From CAZAEB01 sp964484095 (GTDB lineage Bacteria > Patescibacteriota > Microgenomatia > UBA12405 > BS750m-G30), in NCBI GenBank assembly GCA_964484095.1, contig CAZAEB010000011.1:1-15829 (forward strand): 15,829 bases of DNA, read 5' to 3'. The notes beneath the pieces were generated by a model, which worked only from the letters and a program-made list of their open reading frames with translations, was not told the DNA's origin and searched no databases. This document shows positions 1 to 7,793 of this stretch, in pieces; position 1 is the first letter of the stretch, and each line of letters starts with the position of its first letter. The position numbers and the translations under genes are program-made.

Positions 1-1729
1 TTAAAAACACCGCCTGCCAGGGTCGGTAGCTGGAGTAGAATGATTTTTGGTGCAGGGTTTTTCCGTCTTTGGTCACCTTCCAGTCAAATGAGGCTTTTGC
101 CCCCCAGGATTTAAAATCGATCTGTTTTATTTTTCCTGCCGGTAAAGTAGGATCGTCAACATATTTGTCTGGGGGAGGAGCGGAAATTCCCCAAACTTTC
201 GATTCGCTCATTTCTACTTTTCTTCCATCGGGACAGCCGTAAATTTCAAAGGCAAGATATAAATTACTCACGTCAATTTTAGTTTGCACCAAAAGCCAGC
301 AGTCATAATCGTTTTTAATTTTTAAATCTACCGAAGGGGCGAAAACTGTTGCGTCAATTCCTAAAGGTGAGTTTTCCTCGTAATATGAAACCCGGTAGGA
401 GTGGGCATGTCGTTCAATAATAGGCAGGCCCGAATTTAAAGCAGCTCTAAAAAATGTCGTTGATACCTGGCAGACTCCACCGCCATCACCCAAAACGGTT
501 CGGCCGTCTTTTATCACCCAGGCGGCCTGATATCCGGTTTGCCGGGAAACCTCTCCTAAAGCCTTGTTGAAAGAAAAAGTTTCCCCTGGTTTTATTAAAA
601 TTCCGTTAAATTTACTACTGGAAAGCTTAATATTAGCAACCCGGGAGGGAATTGAGTGATGGAAGGAGGATTCTCCTTTGCCAACTAGAGCGCTTATTCC
701 CAGCTCGTTGCTATCTTCAATTTTAATTTCCGGTTCGGTTTTAACAACTGGCAGTTCGACAATCTCTTTTTCCCGTCTGCCTGTTTCCAGAGCAATAAGA
801 CTATTTATTATTAAAGCGATGGTTTTATTATTATCCAAAGTTGTCCCTGTTTTAGCAGGAGAAAAAACGGTTACCCGGTCGTTTTCAAACTGGAAGTGGG
901 CATTTTGCGCCGGACTGTCTATATTTTTTTTAATTCCGGCAGCATATTTTTCAATTTCTTGCCTTTGCCAGCCGTTATTAAAATCGAGAAAAGAAATAAT
1001 TTGAACAGGTTCAATGATAAAATTTACTGTTGTATCGGTAAGAACGATCGATTTGTTGGTTAAGTTTACGGCTCTATTGATGGTTTTTTCCATCTCTTTG
1101 TCGGAAGGCAGATCTCCGCTGTAGGTAACAGGAATTTTAATCTTTTTTTCAAAATCGGCCTTTTCCAAGGATTGTTTTATCAGGTTAATGAGTCCTTGTT
1201 TGGGAATTTTTCGTCCCAGTCTTCCCTCGTTGATTGCCAGCTGGCCGTTTATGAAAGACAAGCTGGTAGGAATTTCTTTTTGATTTATCTGTCCGGAAAT
1301 GGTGCTGATAAACTGATCCAGTTCGTTTTCGCCGTAGGAAAAGTCAAGACTAAACTGCTGTCCTTTTTGAAGAGCGTTGATTTTTTTATAGATATTGGCA
1401 AAAAAACCTTCTTTTTCTCTTCCAAAACTGACTGCTTTTTTAGCGGTAAGTTCTGGATGATATTTAAGACCGATTGTGTTAAACTCAAGATTCCAGGTTT
1501 GATCTTCAAAAACCAAGTCAAGAGCAGGTCTTTTACCAGTTAGGTTTTTAATTTTTTCTATCACCTGACTTTCAGTTAATCCTTCAAGGCTGGCGTCGGC
1601 AACGGATACTCCCGGATAGATTTTTTCATTCCAGGCCAATTCAAAAGCGCCTACCAAAACAGGAGGCAGTAAAACCAAAACAATAAGGAAGGCGAAAGCA
1701 AATATTCTATAATTATTGTTTTTGGACAT
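1..1729 (-). CDS. VanW-domain surface protein with YoaR-like repeats (3' end cut by window)
   Basis: The minus-strand frame is open from the ATG at 1727-1729 to the window edge, about 576 codons with no stop, so the C-terminus is missing. Residues about 8-28 form one hydrophobic N-terminal segment, which suggests an exported or membrane-anchored protein. The middle resembles the putative peptidoglycan-binding repeats found in YoaR/VanW proteins. From about residue 370 a VanW domain is clear: it contains GETFSFNKALGEVS, then GDGGGVCQVSTTFFRAAL, then ERHAHSYRVSYY. The biochemical role of VanW domains is unsettled; a cell-wall role is inferred from family context. No Shine-Dalgarno and no convincing -10 box is visible before the start. 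The start codon lies only 28 bases from the divergent solute-binding protein gene. Family assignment is firm, function is not. Confidence 0.9.
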   Translation of the reverse strand, partial: MSKNNNYRIFAFAFLIVLVLLPPVLVGAFELAWNEKIYPGVSVADASLEGLTESQVIEKIKNLTGKRPALDLVFEDQTWNLEFNTIGLKYHPELTAKKAVSFGREKEGFFANIYKKINALQKGQQFSLDFSYGENELDQFISTISGQINQKEIPTSLSFINGQLAINEGRLGRKIPKQGLINLIKQSLEKADFEKKIKIPVTYSGDLPSDKEMEKTINRAVNLTNKSIVLTDTTVNFIIEPVQIISFLDFNNGWQRQEIEKYAAGIKKNIDSPAQNAHFQFENDRVTVFSPAKTGTTLDNNKTIALIINSLIALETGRREKEIVELPVVKTEPEIKIEDSNELGISALVGKGESSFHHSIPSRVANIKLSSSKFNGILIKPGETFSFNKALGEVSRQTGYQAAWVIKDGRTVLGDGGGVCQVSTTFFRAALNSGLPIIERHAHSYRVSYYEENSPLGIDATVFAPSVDLKIKNDYDCWLLVQTKIDVSNLYLAFEIYGCPDGRKVEMSESKVWGISAPPPDKYVDDPTLPAGKIKQIDFKSWGAKASFDWKVTKDGKTLHQKSFYSSYRPWQAVFL

Positions 1730-1751
1730 TTATTTAGCCTTAGGTTATTAT
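1723..1751 (+). promoter_or_regulatory. Predicted promoter of the solute-binding protein gene, leaderless
   Basis: TGGACA at 1723-1728 and TATTAT at 1746-1751 are separated by 17 bases. A start point seven bases past the -10 box falls on base 1758, the A of the ATG. The -35 box overlaps the start codon of the divergent VanW gene, so the two genes share this control region. There is no Shine-Dalgarno before the ATG, which fits a leaderless mRNA. Confidence 0.6.
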
Positions 1752-1757
1752 TAAATT

Positions 1758-3203
1758 ATGCAGTTAAATAATACTAAACTCGAGACCGATTTGCAGGAAA
1801 ATCCACCAACTGCTTTTGTCGAGCCTGTTTCTCCGTCCGAGCCGGAAGATCAAATTCCTAAAAAAACATTTCCAAAAAATCTTCTTTTTGTCATTGCCGG
1901 ACTGATTGTTTTGGTTTTGGTAGGTTTTTTACTGGCAAGGTTTGTTTTTAAAGGCGATGGTGGCGCTAGTTTGGAGCCGGTGACGATAACTTACTGGGGG
2001 CTTTGGGAACCGGAACCGGTTATTCAAGGAGTAATTGCTGGGTTTGAAAAGGAAAACCCGAACATAAAAGTAATCTACCGAAAGCATTCAAAAACCGACT
2101 ACAAATCCAGACTTCTTTCTAGTTTGGTCAAAGACCAAACACCTGACATTTTTAGAATTCACAATACCTGGCTGCCTATGTTTGGTGAGTATTTGTCTTC
2201 GGTTCCCAATGATACGGTAAATAGCTTGGGGCTAGAAAATAATTATTTTCCTGTTGCATCGAAAGATCTAAAAATTGGCAACAGCTACTATGCGATTCCT
2301 CTAATGATTGATAATCTGGCTCTTTATTACAATAAAGATATTTTATCTTCAGCCAACAAAACTGTTCCAAAAACCTGGTGGGGTCTTAAAAAAACCGCCA
2401 AAGAACTTACTGTTCGTGATGAATCAGGCAGAATTCAGATTGCCGGAGCGGCTTTGGGAACGGTAAGTAATGTTGACCATTGGAGTGATATTTTAGGACT
2501 AATGATCTATCAAAATGGAGCTAATCCGGCCCAGCCAACAGGAAGGCTTATTGAGGACGTTTTGTCTTTTTATACAATTTTTAATCTACAAGATAGAGTT
2601 TGGGATTCAACTTTGCCCAACTCTACTTTAGCTTTTGCTTCAGGTAAACTGGCTTTTTATTTTGGACCTTCTTGGCGGTACTTCAACATTAAAGAAATGA
2701 ATCCTGGATTAAATTTTGGTATAGCTAAAGTTCCTCAACTTCCCGAACTTGGCAGCAGTGACTGGGAGGCGGCCGAAGAAGGGAAGGTTGGTTTGACAAA
2801 TATAAACTGGGGGACGTTTTGGGTGGAAGGAGTATCAGAAAAGAGTCCCAATAAAAAAGCGGCCTGGAAATTTTTAGAGTACCTTTCTTCAAAAGAGGTG
2901 ATGGAAAATCTATATTCCGCTCAAAGCCAAACTCGCGATTTTGGAGAAATATATCCGGTTGTTAGTTTGGCAGAAAAACTAAAATCAAATCCAACCCTTT
3001 CTCCTTTTGTAGAGCAGGCAGACAGCGCCAAATCATGGTATCTTTGTTCGTTTACTCATGACAATGGGTTAAATGATGGAATTATCAAGTATTATGAGGA
3101 TGCTGTTAATGCAATTTTGAATGGAGCAGACCCTTCTTCGGTAACAGAAACACTAAGTTCTGGGGTAGGCCAAATTCTTTCCAGATATAAAATTAACTTT
3201 TAA
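1758..3203 (+). CDS. Membrane-anchored extracellular solute-binding protein (family 1-like)
   Basis: This 481-residue protein has a charged, proline-rich cytoplasmic N-terminus and one strong membrane segment at residues about 42-63. The rest is a large extracytoplasmic domain. That domain begins with VTITYWGLWEPEPVIQGVI, the usual opening of sugar-type ABC solute-binding proteins (strand YWG, then a helix and FEKENPNIKV). Later motifs such as DIFRIHNTW, YNKDIL and the GKLAFYFGPSW region also fit the family. There is no lipobox cysteine, so the protein would be held by a transmembrane helix instead of a lipid. No permease or ATPase gene lies nearby, so partner and ligand are unknown; the family suggests a sugar or oligosaccharide. 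The gene converges on recF and overlaps its stop codon by four bases. Confidence 0.85.
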   Translation: MQLNNTKLETDLQENPPTAFVEPVSPSEPEDQIPKKTFPKNLLFVIAGLIVLVLVGFLLARFVFKGDGGASLEPVTITYWGLWEPEPVIQGVIAGFEKENPNIKVIYRKHSKTDYKSRLLSSLVKDQTPDIFRIHNTWLPMFGEYLSSVPNDTVNSLGLENNYFPVASKDLKIGNSYYAIPLMIDNLALYYNKDILSSANKTVPKTWWGLKKTAKELTVRDESGRIQIAGAALGTVSNVDHWSDILGLMIYQNGANPAQPTGRLIEDVLSFYTIFNLQDRVWDSTLPNSTLAFASGKLAFYFGPSWRYFNIKEMNPGLNFGIAKVPQLPELGSSDWEAAEEGKVGLTNINWGTFWVEGVSEKSPNKKAAWKFLEYLSSKEVMENLYSAQSQTRDFGEIYPVVSLAEKLKSNPTLSPFVEQADSAKSWYLCSFTHDNGLNDGIIKYYEDAVNAILNGADPSSVTETLSSGVGQILSRYKINF

Positions 3204-4255
3204 GCAAGGGTGATTATACTTTCCGGCTTCCACGGCAGGCCATCAGGCTTTTGTGTAGCAGTAATGATGGTTTGATGGTGGTTTATGATTTGGGTTAGTA
3301 GTCTTTGGTGGTTTTCGTCCAGCTCTGAAAAAATATCGTCAAGAAGCAAAATTGGTTTTCTGCCGATTTCTTTTTCGATAAAATCAAGCTCGGCAAGTTT
3401 TAGTCCTAAAACTGCCATTCTTTGCTGAGCTCTTGATCCCCAAAAGGCGATATTTTTATCTTTGGTGTTAAACTGGCTGTTTTCTAGCGTGTAGTCGTCT
3501 TTGTGGGGGCCGATCGAGGTGTGTCCAAGATTAATATCAGTATTTTTTTTAATTGTTAGCATTTTTTCACTGATCAGATTGGGAAGATATTTTATTGATA
3601 AAACATTAATTGTTTTTTGAGGATGATTTTCAAAAAAAGTGTTAAACTTTTCAGTCAGATTTCTTCTTTGACTGTTGATATACTGCCCGTTTTTAACCAA
3701 AGCCTTGTCCCAGTAAAAAAGTTCTTGGAGATTAGACTGACCAGTGCGAATTTTTTCCAAAAGTTTATTTCTTTGTCTTAAAGCCTTTTGGTAAACCAAG
3801 ATGGTTTTCCGGTACTGCCAGTCAATTTGAGATAAAATGTTGTCTAGAAAATTTCTTCTTCGGGAAGGTGATCCGGAGAGAATTCGTATATCTTCGGGGC
3901 GAAAAAGAATTGCATAAAAAAGAGGCAAAAAATCTTTTCTTGTTTTTGCGGTTCCATCAACGGTAAAAACTTTTTTTACCAACTTACTTTCCGGACTGGA
4001 AATAATTTTAATCTCCATCGTTTGGCCACTGCCAAGTTTTGCCTCAACCAAACAGTACTTTTCTTCCCAGTTAATTATCTGCAGATTGGTTTCTGCCTTA
4101 AAACTTTTAGAGGTGGCCAGCAAAAATATTGCCTCCAAAAGATTGGTTTTTCCGCTCATATTAGGTCCAATAATTAAGTTTGAAGTAAAGTTAAAAGATG
4201 CTATCTTTTTTTTGTAGTTGCGAAAATTGACAAGACTAATTGATTTTATTTTCAT
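3200..4255 (-). CDS. recF: DNA replication/repair protein RecF
   Basis: RecF is an SMC-like ATPase that helps load RecA at single-strand gaps. The Walker A motif GPNMSGKT is at residues 30-37. A signature-like segment WGSRAQQRMAVLGLKLAE and the Walker B motif PILLLDDIFSELD lie near the C-terminus, the normal order for RecF. At 351 residues the length is typical. The N-terminus MKIKSISLVNFRNY is the family's opening, so the ATG at 4253-4255 is chosen over a 12-residue longer reading starting at 4291 inside mutM. The gene follows mutM by 14 bases and is last in the rplY-to-recF run. No Shine-Dalgarno is evident. It is away from the usual dnaA-dnaN neighbourhood, at least within this window. Confidence 0.93.
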   Translation of the reverse strand: MKIKSISLVNFRNYKKKIASFNFTSNLIIGPNMSGKTNLLEAIFLLATSKSFKAETNLQIINWEEKYCLVEAKLGSGQTMEIKIISSPESKLVKKVFTVDGTAKTRKDFLPLFYAILFRPEDIRILSGSPSRRRNFLDNILSQIDWQYRKTILVYQKALRQRNKLLEKIRTGQSNLQELFYWDKALVKNGQYINSQRRNLTEKFNTFFENHPQKTINVLSIKYLPNLISEKMLTIKKNTDINLGHTSIGPHKDDYTLENSQFNTKDKNIAFWGSRAQQRMAVLGLKLAELDFIEKEIGRKPILLLDDIFSELDENHQRLLTQIINHHQTIITATQKPDGLPWKPESIITLA

Positions 4256-4269
4256 GAAACAGAGAAAGA

Positions 4270-5070
4270 TTATTTTTGGCAGGAGGGGCAAAAAAAAGTG
4301 CCTCGTCCGCCAATAGTGGTTCTTTTAATAATTTTCTGACAGTTGGGGCATTTTTGGCCGGCTTTTTGATAAACCAAAAGGTAATTTTGATTACTGCCCT
4401 TGGATCCGTCCGGTTTAATATAAGCGTCATCATCAGCCGAGGTTCCTTGGTATTTAATCCCGTCCTTTAACACTTTAATAATTGCTTTTTTTAAAGCAAT
4501 TATCTCTTTTTCAAGTAGAGAATTTGCCGGTCTTTGGGGATTTATTTTAGCCAGAAACAGAGCCTCGTTTGCATATATATTGCCAATGCCGGCAATTAGC
4601 TTTTGATCCATTAAAACCACTTTAACAGCTCTTCTGGTTTTTCCGAAAATATTTATTAAACCATTTTGGGTAAATTTGTTAGAAAGAGGCTCGATTCCTA
4701 AATTGTCAAAGGTGTCAATATTAAATTGAGATTTTTTCAAGATTTTTATCCAGCCGAACTTGCGAAGATCGTTAAAAAAGAGAGCTGATCGGTCGGCAAA
4801 TCTAAAAACTATTCGGGTAGATCTGCCCGGCCCGGCAAATACCAGTTGTCCGGTAAGTTTGAGATGAGTGATTAAAAGATAGTTGTTATCAAGATAAATT
4901 ACCAAAATTTTTGCCCTTCTGTCAACGTCAGTTATTTTACTGCCTATAATTAGTTTCGGATCATTGGGAAATTGCTTTTTGGAAAATATTTCAATACTAG
5001 TAATTGTTTTTCCAACCAGGACAGTTTTTAATATTCGGGCGGTTGTTTCTACTTCGGGTAGTTCAGGCAT
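4270..5070 (-). CDS. mutM: Formamidopyrimidine-DNA glycosylase (Fpg/MutM)
   Basis: MutM excises oxidised purines such as 8-oxoguanine and cuts the abasic strand. The N-terminus MPELPEVETTARIL carries the catalytic proline and glutamate (Pro2, Glu3 counting the initiator). The RRAK segment at residues 51-54 holds the conserved lysine. The C-terminus is an intact zinc finger CPNC-X16-CPSC, with the catalytic arginine loop in TIGGRGTFF. At 266 residues it is full length for the family. Its start overlaps the end of the upstream glycosyltransferase gene by eight bases, which suggests translational coupling, and recF follows 14 bases downstream. The pairing of mutM with recF gives this run a DNA-repair component. 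Confidence 0.96.
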   Translation of the reverse strand: MPELPEVETTARILKTVLVGKTITSIEIFSKKQFPNDPKLIIGSKITDVDRRAKILVIYLDNNYLLITHLKLTGQLVFAGPGRSTRIVFRFADRSALFFNDLRKFGWIKILKKSQFNIDTFDNLGIEPLSNKFTQNGLINIFGKTRRAVKVVLMDQKLIAGIGNIYANEALFLAKINPQRPANSLLEKEIIALKKAIIKVLKDGIKYQGTSADDDAYIKPDGSKGSNQNYLLVYQKAGQKCPNCQKIIKRTTIGGRGTFFCPSCQK

Positions 5071-6175
5071 GAAGGGTTTTTTGGGTAAATTTTCTAATTT
5101 CTTTTTTAAATCTGTTTTTGGAGAACTTTTGTGCGAAGGCTCTTATTTTTTTAGGATCAAAACTTTTTTCGTTTTTCTCAAACTTTAAAATCGCTTTTGC
5201 CAAACAGTTCACAGTTAGTTTTTCAAACAGAACTCCGGTTTTTCCATTTATTACCGCCTCTTTTCCTCCGCCGGAGTTTAGAGCGATAACTGGTTTTCCA
5301 TACCCTTGAGCCTCAATGTATACAATTCCGAAATCTTCGTCTTTCAAAGGCAAAATAACCGCCCGGCAATTTTTTAAAAGATCGGAAAGTTTTTTATCGG
5401 TTACTCTTCCCAAAACAGAGGTATTTTTTTGGTTTTTAGCTAGTTTCTGAATTTCTTGGAGCATCGGTCCGGAGCCGGCGACAATTATTTTTCTTCCCAG
5501 TTTTTGACAAGTCTTGATAGCAAGGTCGGGATATTTATAACTTATTAGCCGGCTGTAAAAAAGATAGTAGTTTTTGTGTTTGTGGCCCACTTTTGACTTG
5601 GCGGGAAGATTTATTGGCGGGTAGATGACGGTTGAGTCCCGGCGGTAAAACTTTTTAATTCTTGCGGCAACATTTTTTGAATTAGCGATAAACTTGTCAA
5701 CTCGCTGAGAAGTGGCAAAGTCGTATTGGCGAAGCCGGTGATTGACCAGAGCGGCATAAACTTTAACCGGCCAGTACCTGGTCCACTTTCTTGCTTCCGG
5801 ATAGTGGTATAAAAATCGAGGCGGAGTATGGCAGTAGCAGATATGCTTGGTTTGCGGATTGGTAATAATCCCTTTTGGCATCGCCCAGGAAGAAGAGGTA
5901 ATTACTAAATCGTAGCCTGAAAAATCAAAGCTTTCCCAAATTAAGGGGAGCAAAAATCTTAAAGGAGAAATTAGTTTACTGGATCCGGGAAGTTTTTGAA
6001 ACCAGGATGTTTTAATGTTTAGTTTGGAAAAGTTTTTCCAATGAATGCCCATTTTTTCTCTGTCAGTGATCGCGGTGTATACCGGGGCGTCAGGCCAAAT
6101 TTCACTAAGAGCCAGTAAAACTCTTTCCGCTCCTCCAAAATCAATTAAATAGTCGTGAACCAAGGCTGTTTTCAT
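5063..6175 (-). CDS. Glycosyltransferase family 4 (GT-B fold)
   Basis: This 370-residue protein looks like a retaining GT-B glycosyltransferase. The N-terminal domain opens with MKTALVHDYLIDFGGAERVL, a glycine-rich loop typical of GT4 enzymes. The C-terminal domain, from about residue 200, contains the YYLFYSRLISYKYPDLAI start, the IIVAGSGPM strand and EDFGIVYIE, an exact E-X7-E motif. It then has GYGKPVIALNSGGGKE for nucleotide-sugar binding. There is no membrane segment, so it probably acts at the inner membrane face on a lipid-linked or soluble acceptor. Its N-terminal pattern resembles mannosyl or rhamnosyl transferases of polysaccharide synthesis (WbaZ-like), but the donor sugar cannot be read from the sequence. 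It starts six bases after the transketolase stop. Confidence 0.9.
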   Translation of the reverse strand: MKTALVHDYLIDFGGAERVLLALSEIWPDAPVYTAITDREKMGIHWKNFSKLNIKTSWFQKLPGSSKLISPLRFLLPLIWESFDFSGYDLVITSSSWAMPKGIITNPQTKHICYCHTPPRFLYHYPEARKWTRYWPVKVYAALVNHRLRQYDFATSQRVDKFIANSKNVAARIKKFYRRDSTVIYPPINLPAKSKVGHKHKNYYLFYSRLISYKYPDLAIKTCQKLGRKIIVAGSGPMLQEIQKLAKNQKNTSVLGRVTDKKLSDLLKNCRAVILPLKDEDFGIVYIEAQGYGKPVIALNSGGGKEAVINGKTGVLFEKLTVNCLAKAILKFEKNEKSFDPKKIRAFAQKFSKNRFKKEIRKFTQKTLHA

Positions 6176-6181
6176 TTGAGA

Positions 6182-6997
6182 TTACACTCTAAGATTAGTT
6201 AATGCTTTTTGATATTCTTTTTCCGTCAATATTTTATGATGCCATTGTGGTTTTCCTTCTGCAAACGGGACTCCTTTGCCGGAAACTGTATTGGCTATAA
6301 TTACCGCCGGTTGGTTTTTGACTTCGACTGCTCTTCTGAAAATAAACGAAAGTTTTCTAAGGTCGTGACCATTAACCTCTAAAACCTGCCAATTAAAAGC
6401 TTCATATTTTCTTTTTAAGTCTTTTATAGGCATGATTTTTTCTACCTTGCCGTCAATTTGAATTTTGTTATTGTCGATAATCAGAACCAGGTTGCCAAGT
6501 TTGAATTTAGCTCCAGCCATCGCCGCTTCCCAAAGCTGTCCCTCTTGTTGCTCCGCGTCGCTGGTGAGAACAAAAACATTTATTTTCGGTTGAGTTAGGG
6601 CTAGCCCCATTCCAACAGATAGTCCTTGACCAAGAGAGCCACTGGTGGCTTCTATTCCAGGCAGTTTATTTTTTTCCGGGTGGCCTTGGAAAGGAGAGCC
6701 AAGACTTCTTAAATTATTTAACTCCGGCGCGCGAAAATAACCAGCTTCTGCCAAAACAGTATAGAGAGCAGGACAAACATGACCGCAGGAAAGTATAAAC
6801 CGATCTCTTTTTTCCCAGTCGGGGTTATGGGGATCGTGTTTTAATACTCCTCCAAAATAAAGAACGATAAGAAGGTCCATTGCCGACATACTGCCGGCCA
6901 AATGACCACAACCTGATGAGTAAATAGCTCTTAAAGCCTTTTTTCTTAAAGTAATTGATTTTTTAGTCAGTTCGGAAAGAGGAAAAATGTCACTCAT
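6182..6997 (-). CDS. Transketolase, N-terminal (TPP-binding) subunit
   Basis: The 271-residue protein covers only the first third of a full transketolase, the PP domain that binds thiamine diphosphate. Residues 31-36 (GHLAGS) and the CGHVCPALY segment with His73 match conserved family sites. The TPP/metal motif is present as SDAEQQEGQLWEA (from residue 146), followed by IIDNNKIQIDG, so the metal-binding Asp and Asn are kept. The usual GDGE, however, reads SDAE. Two-gene transketolases need a separate C-terminal subunit, usually the next gene; here a glycosyltransferase follows instead. The start at 6997 is supported by a TATAAT box exactly six bases upstream. The reaction would be two-carbon ketol transfer in the non-oxidative pentose phosphate pathway. 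Confidence 0.9.
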   Translation of the reverse strand: MSDIFPLSELTKKSITLRKKALRAIYSSGCGHLAGSMSAMDLLIVLYFGGVLKHDPHNPDWEKRDRFILSCGHVCPALYTVLAEAGYFRAPELNNLRSLGSPFQGHPEKNKLPGIEATSGSLGQGLSVGMGLALTQPKINVFVLTSDAEQQEGQLWEAAMAGAKFKLGNLVLIIDNNKIQIDGKVEKIMPIKDLKRKYEAFNWQVLEVNGHDLRKLSFIFRRAVEVKNQPAVIIANTVSGKGVPFAEGKPQWHHKILTEKEYQKALTNLRV

Positions 6998-7003
6998 GGG
7001 TTA

Positions 7004-7009
7004 ATTATA
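7004..7009 (-). promoter_or_regulatory. -10 box directly upstream of the transketolase start
   Basis: On the minus strand a perfect TATAAT (7009 to 7004) is followed by six bases and then the ATG. The predicted start point, seven bases on, is base 6997, the A of the start codon. No good -35 box is seen 17 bases upstream, so activity is uncertain. It could be an internal promoter within the rplY-to-recF run, since it lies in the 25-base gap after rplY. Confidence 0.5.
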
Positions 7010-7022
7010 CCGCACTTTGAGG

Positions 7023-7736
7023 CTATTTATTCTCTGTGTTTTCTTTTGGCTTGCCTTCTGAAGGTTTTTCTTCAGCAGGTTTTTCTTCCGTTTCTTCTCC
7101 GGCTGGAATTTCCCCTTCTCCTTCGACAGTTTCTTCAGTTTCTACAACAGCTTCTTCTATTTCCTCTTGCTGGGCAGTTATCTTGGCAACAACCTGACCT
7201 TTTTCGGCGTTTATTTTTACCTTATCATCCGTTTTTAGGTTATTAATGGTTACTGTATCGCCAACGCTCCCTAGTTTTGAAATGTCGATGATGAATTTTT
7301 CTGGCAGGTCAGCAGGTAAAGCTTCAACCTCAACCTCATTAAGAATCTGCATCAAAATACCTTCTCCTTGATCAACTGCTGGAGATTGACCGGTTATTTC
7401 GATAGGTACGTCGGTAGTAACTTTCTGGGTCAGATCAACCTGATAAAAATCAATATGAAGAAGAGAATCGCTTACAGGATGAAACTGGGGATTGTGAAAT
7501 AAAACCGGCCTGGCTTCTTTTTCTCCTTTTACCTTAATGTCAACTAGGCCTGTTTCGCCGGCCTCTCTAAAAATTTTCTCGACAGCTTTTGTTTCAGCCT
7601 GAACAGAGAGAGACTTTATCTTTTTTCCATATATATTAGCAGGAAGCAGTCCTTCCCGGCGCAAAACTTTTACTTTTTGGCCGGTCAGTTTTCTTTTTTC
7701 CGCTTCTAATATTGGATTTTTCGTTTTGTCTGCCAT
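7023..7736 (-). CDS. rplY: 50S ribosomal protein bL25, long (CTC/TL5) form
   Basis: bL25 binds 5S rRNA in the large ribosomal subunit. The N-terminal domain (residues 1-95) shows the family pattern: LEAEKRKLTGQKVKVLRREG, then LPANIYGK, then FHPVSDSLLHIDFYQVDL. Residues about 100-185 form the beta-rich C-terminal domain of the CTC form, with DVPIEITGQSPAV, GEGILMQILNEVEVEALP and GDTVTINNL. A strongly acidic, low-complexity tail rich in Glu, Pro and Lys follows to residue 237, probably disordered. The gene heads the minus-strand run and is divergent from the nucleotidyltransferase-like gene at 7794. A -10 box eight bases before the ATG and no Shine-Dalgarno suggest a leaderless or near-leaderless mRNA. 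Confidence 0.95.
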   Translation of the reverse strand: MADKTKNPILEAEKRKLTGQKVKVLRREGLLPANIYGKKIKSLSVQAETKAVEKIFREAGETGLVDIKVKGEKEARPVLFHNPQFHPVSDSLLHIDFYQVDLTQKVTTDVPIEITGQSPAVDQGEGILMQILNEVEVEALPADLPEKFIIDISKLGSVGDTVTINNLKTDDKVKINAEKGQVVAKITAQQEEIEEAVVETEETVEGEGEIPAGEETEEKPAEEKPSEGKPKENTENK

Positions 7737-7744
7737 GCTGGGTC

Positions 7745-7773
7745 ATTATATATGAGCTTTAGGAATAAATCAA
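7745..7773 (-). promoter_or_regulatory. Predicted rplY promoter, leaderless or nearly so
   Basis: Reading the minus strand, TTGATT (7773-7768) and TATAAT (7750-7745) are 17 bases apart. The -10 box ends eight bases before the rplY ATG at 7736, so the transcript would start about zero to two bases before the start codon. It overlaps the control region of the divergent gene at 7794. Confidence 0.6.
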
Positions 7774-7780
7774 TTCAAGT

Positions 7781-7786
7781 TATAAT
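7781..7786 (+). promoter_or_regulatory. -10 box of the winged-helix/nucleotidyltransferase-like gene
   Basis: A perfect TATAAT lies seven bases before the ATG at 7794, placing the predicted start point at 7793-7794. The base run 17 bases upstream (TTTAGG, 7758-7763) is a poor -35 box. The position supports ATG 7794 as the true start over the upstream ATG at 7752, which would lie before the promoter. Confidence 0.55.
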
Positions 7787-7793
7787 ATTGAAA

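Noticed and set aside
678..1543. Plus-strand open frames in the first 1.7 kb (678-1004 and 1172-1543)
   Set aside because: They lie opposite the VanW gene, whose minus-strand frame is continuous and matches a known family; the plus-strand products match nothing and have no start signals.
4256..4291. Twelve-residue longer RecF
   Set aside because: The extension runs into mutM and does not resemble RecF; MKIKSISLVNFRNY is the usual opening.
7752..7793. Upstream ATG at 7752 for the nucleotidyltransferase-like gene
   Set aside because: The TATAAT box at 7781-7786 would lie inside the gene, and the added residues do not look like part of the domain.
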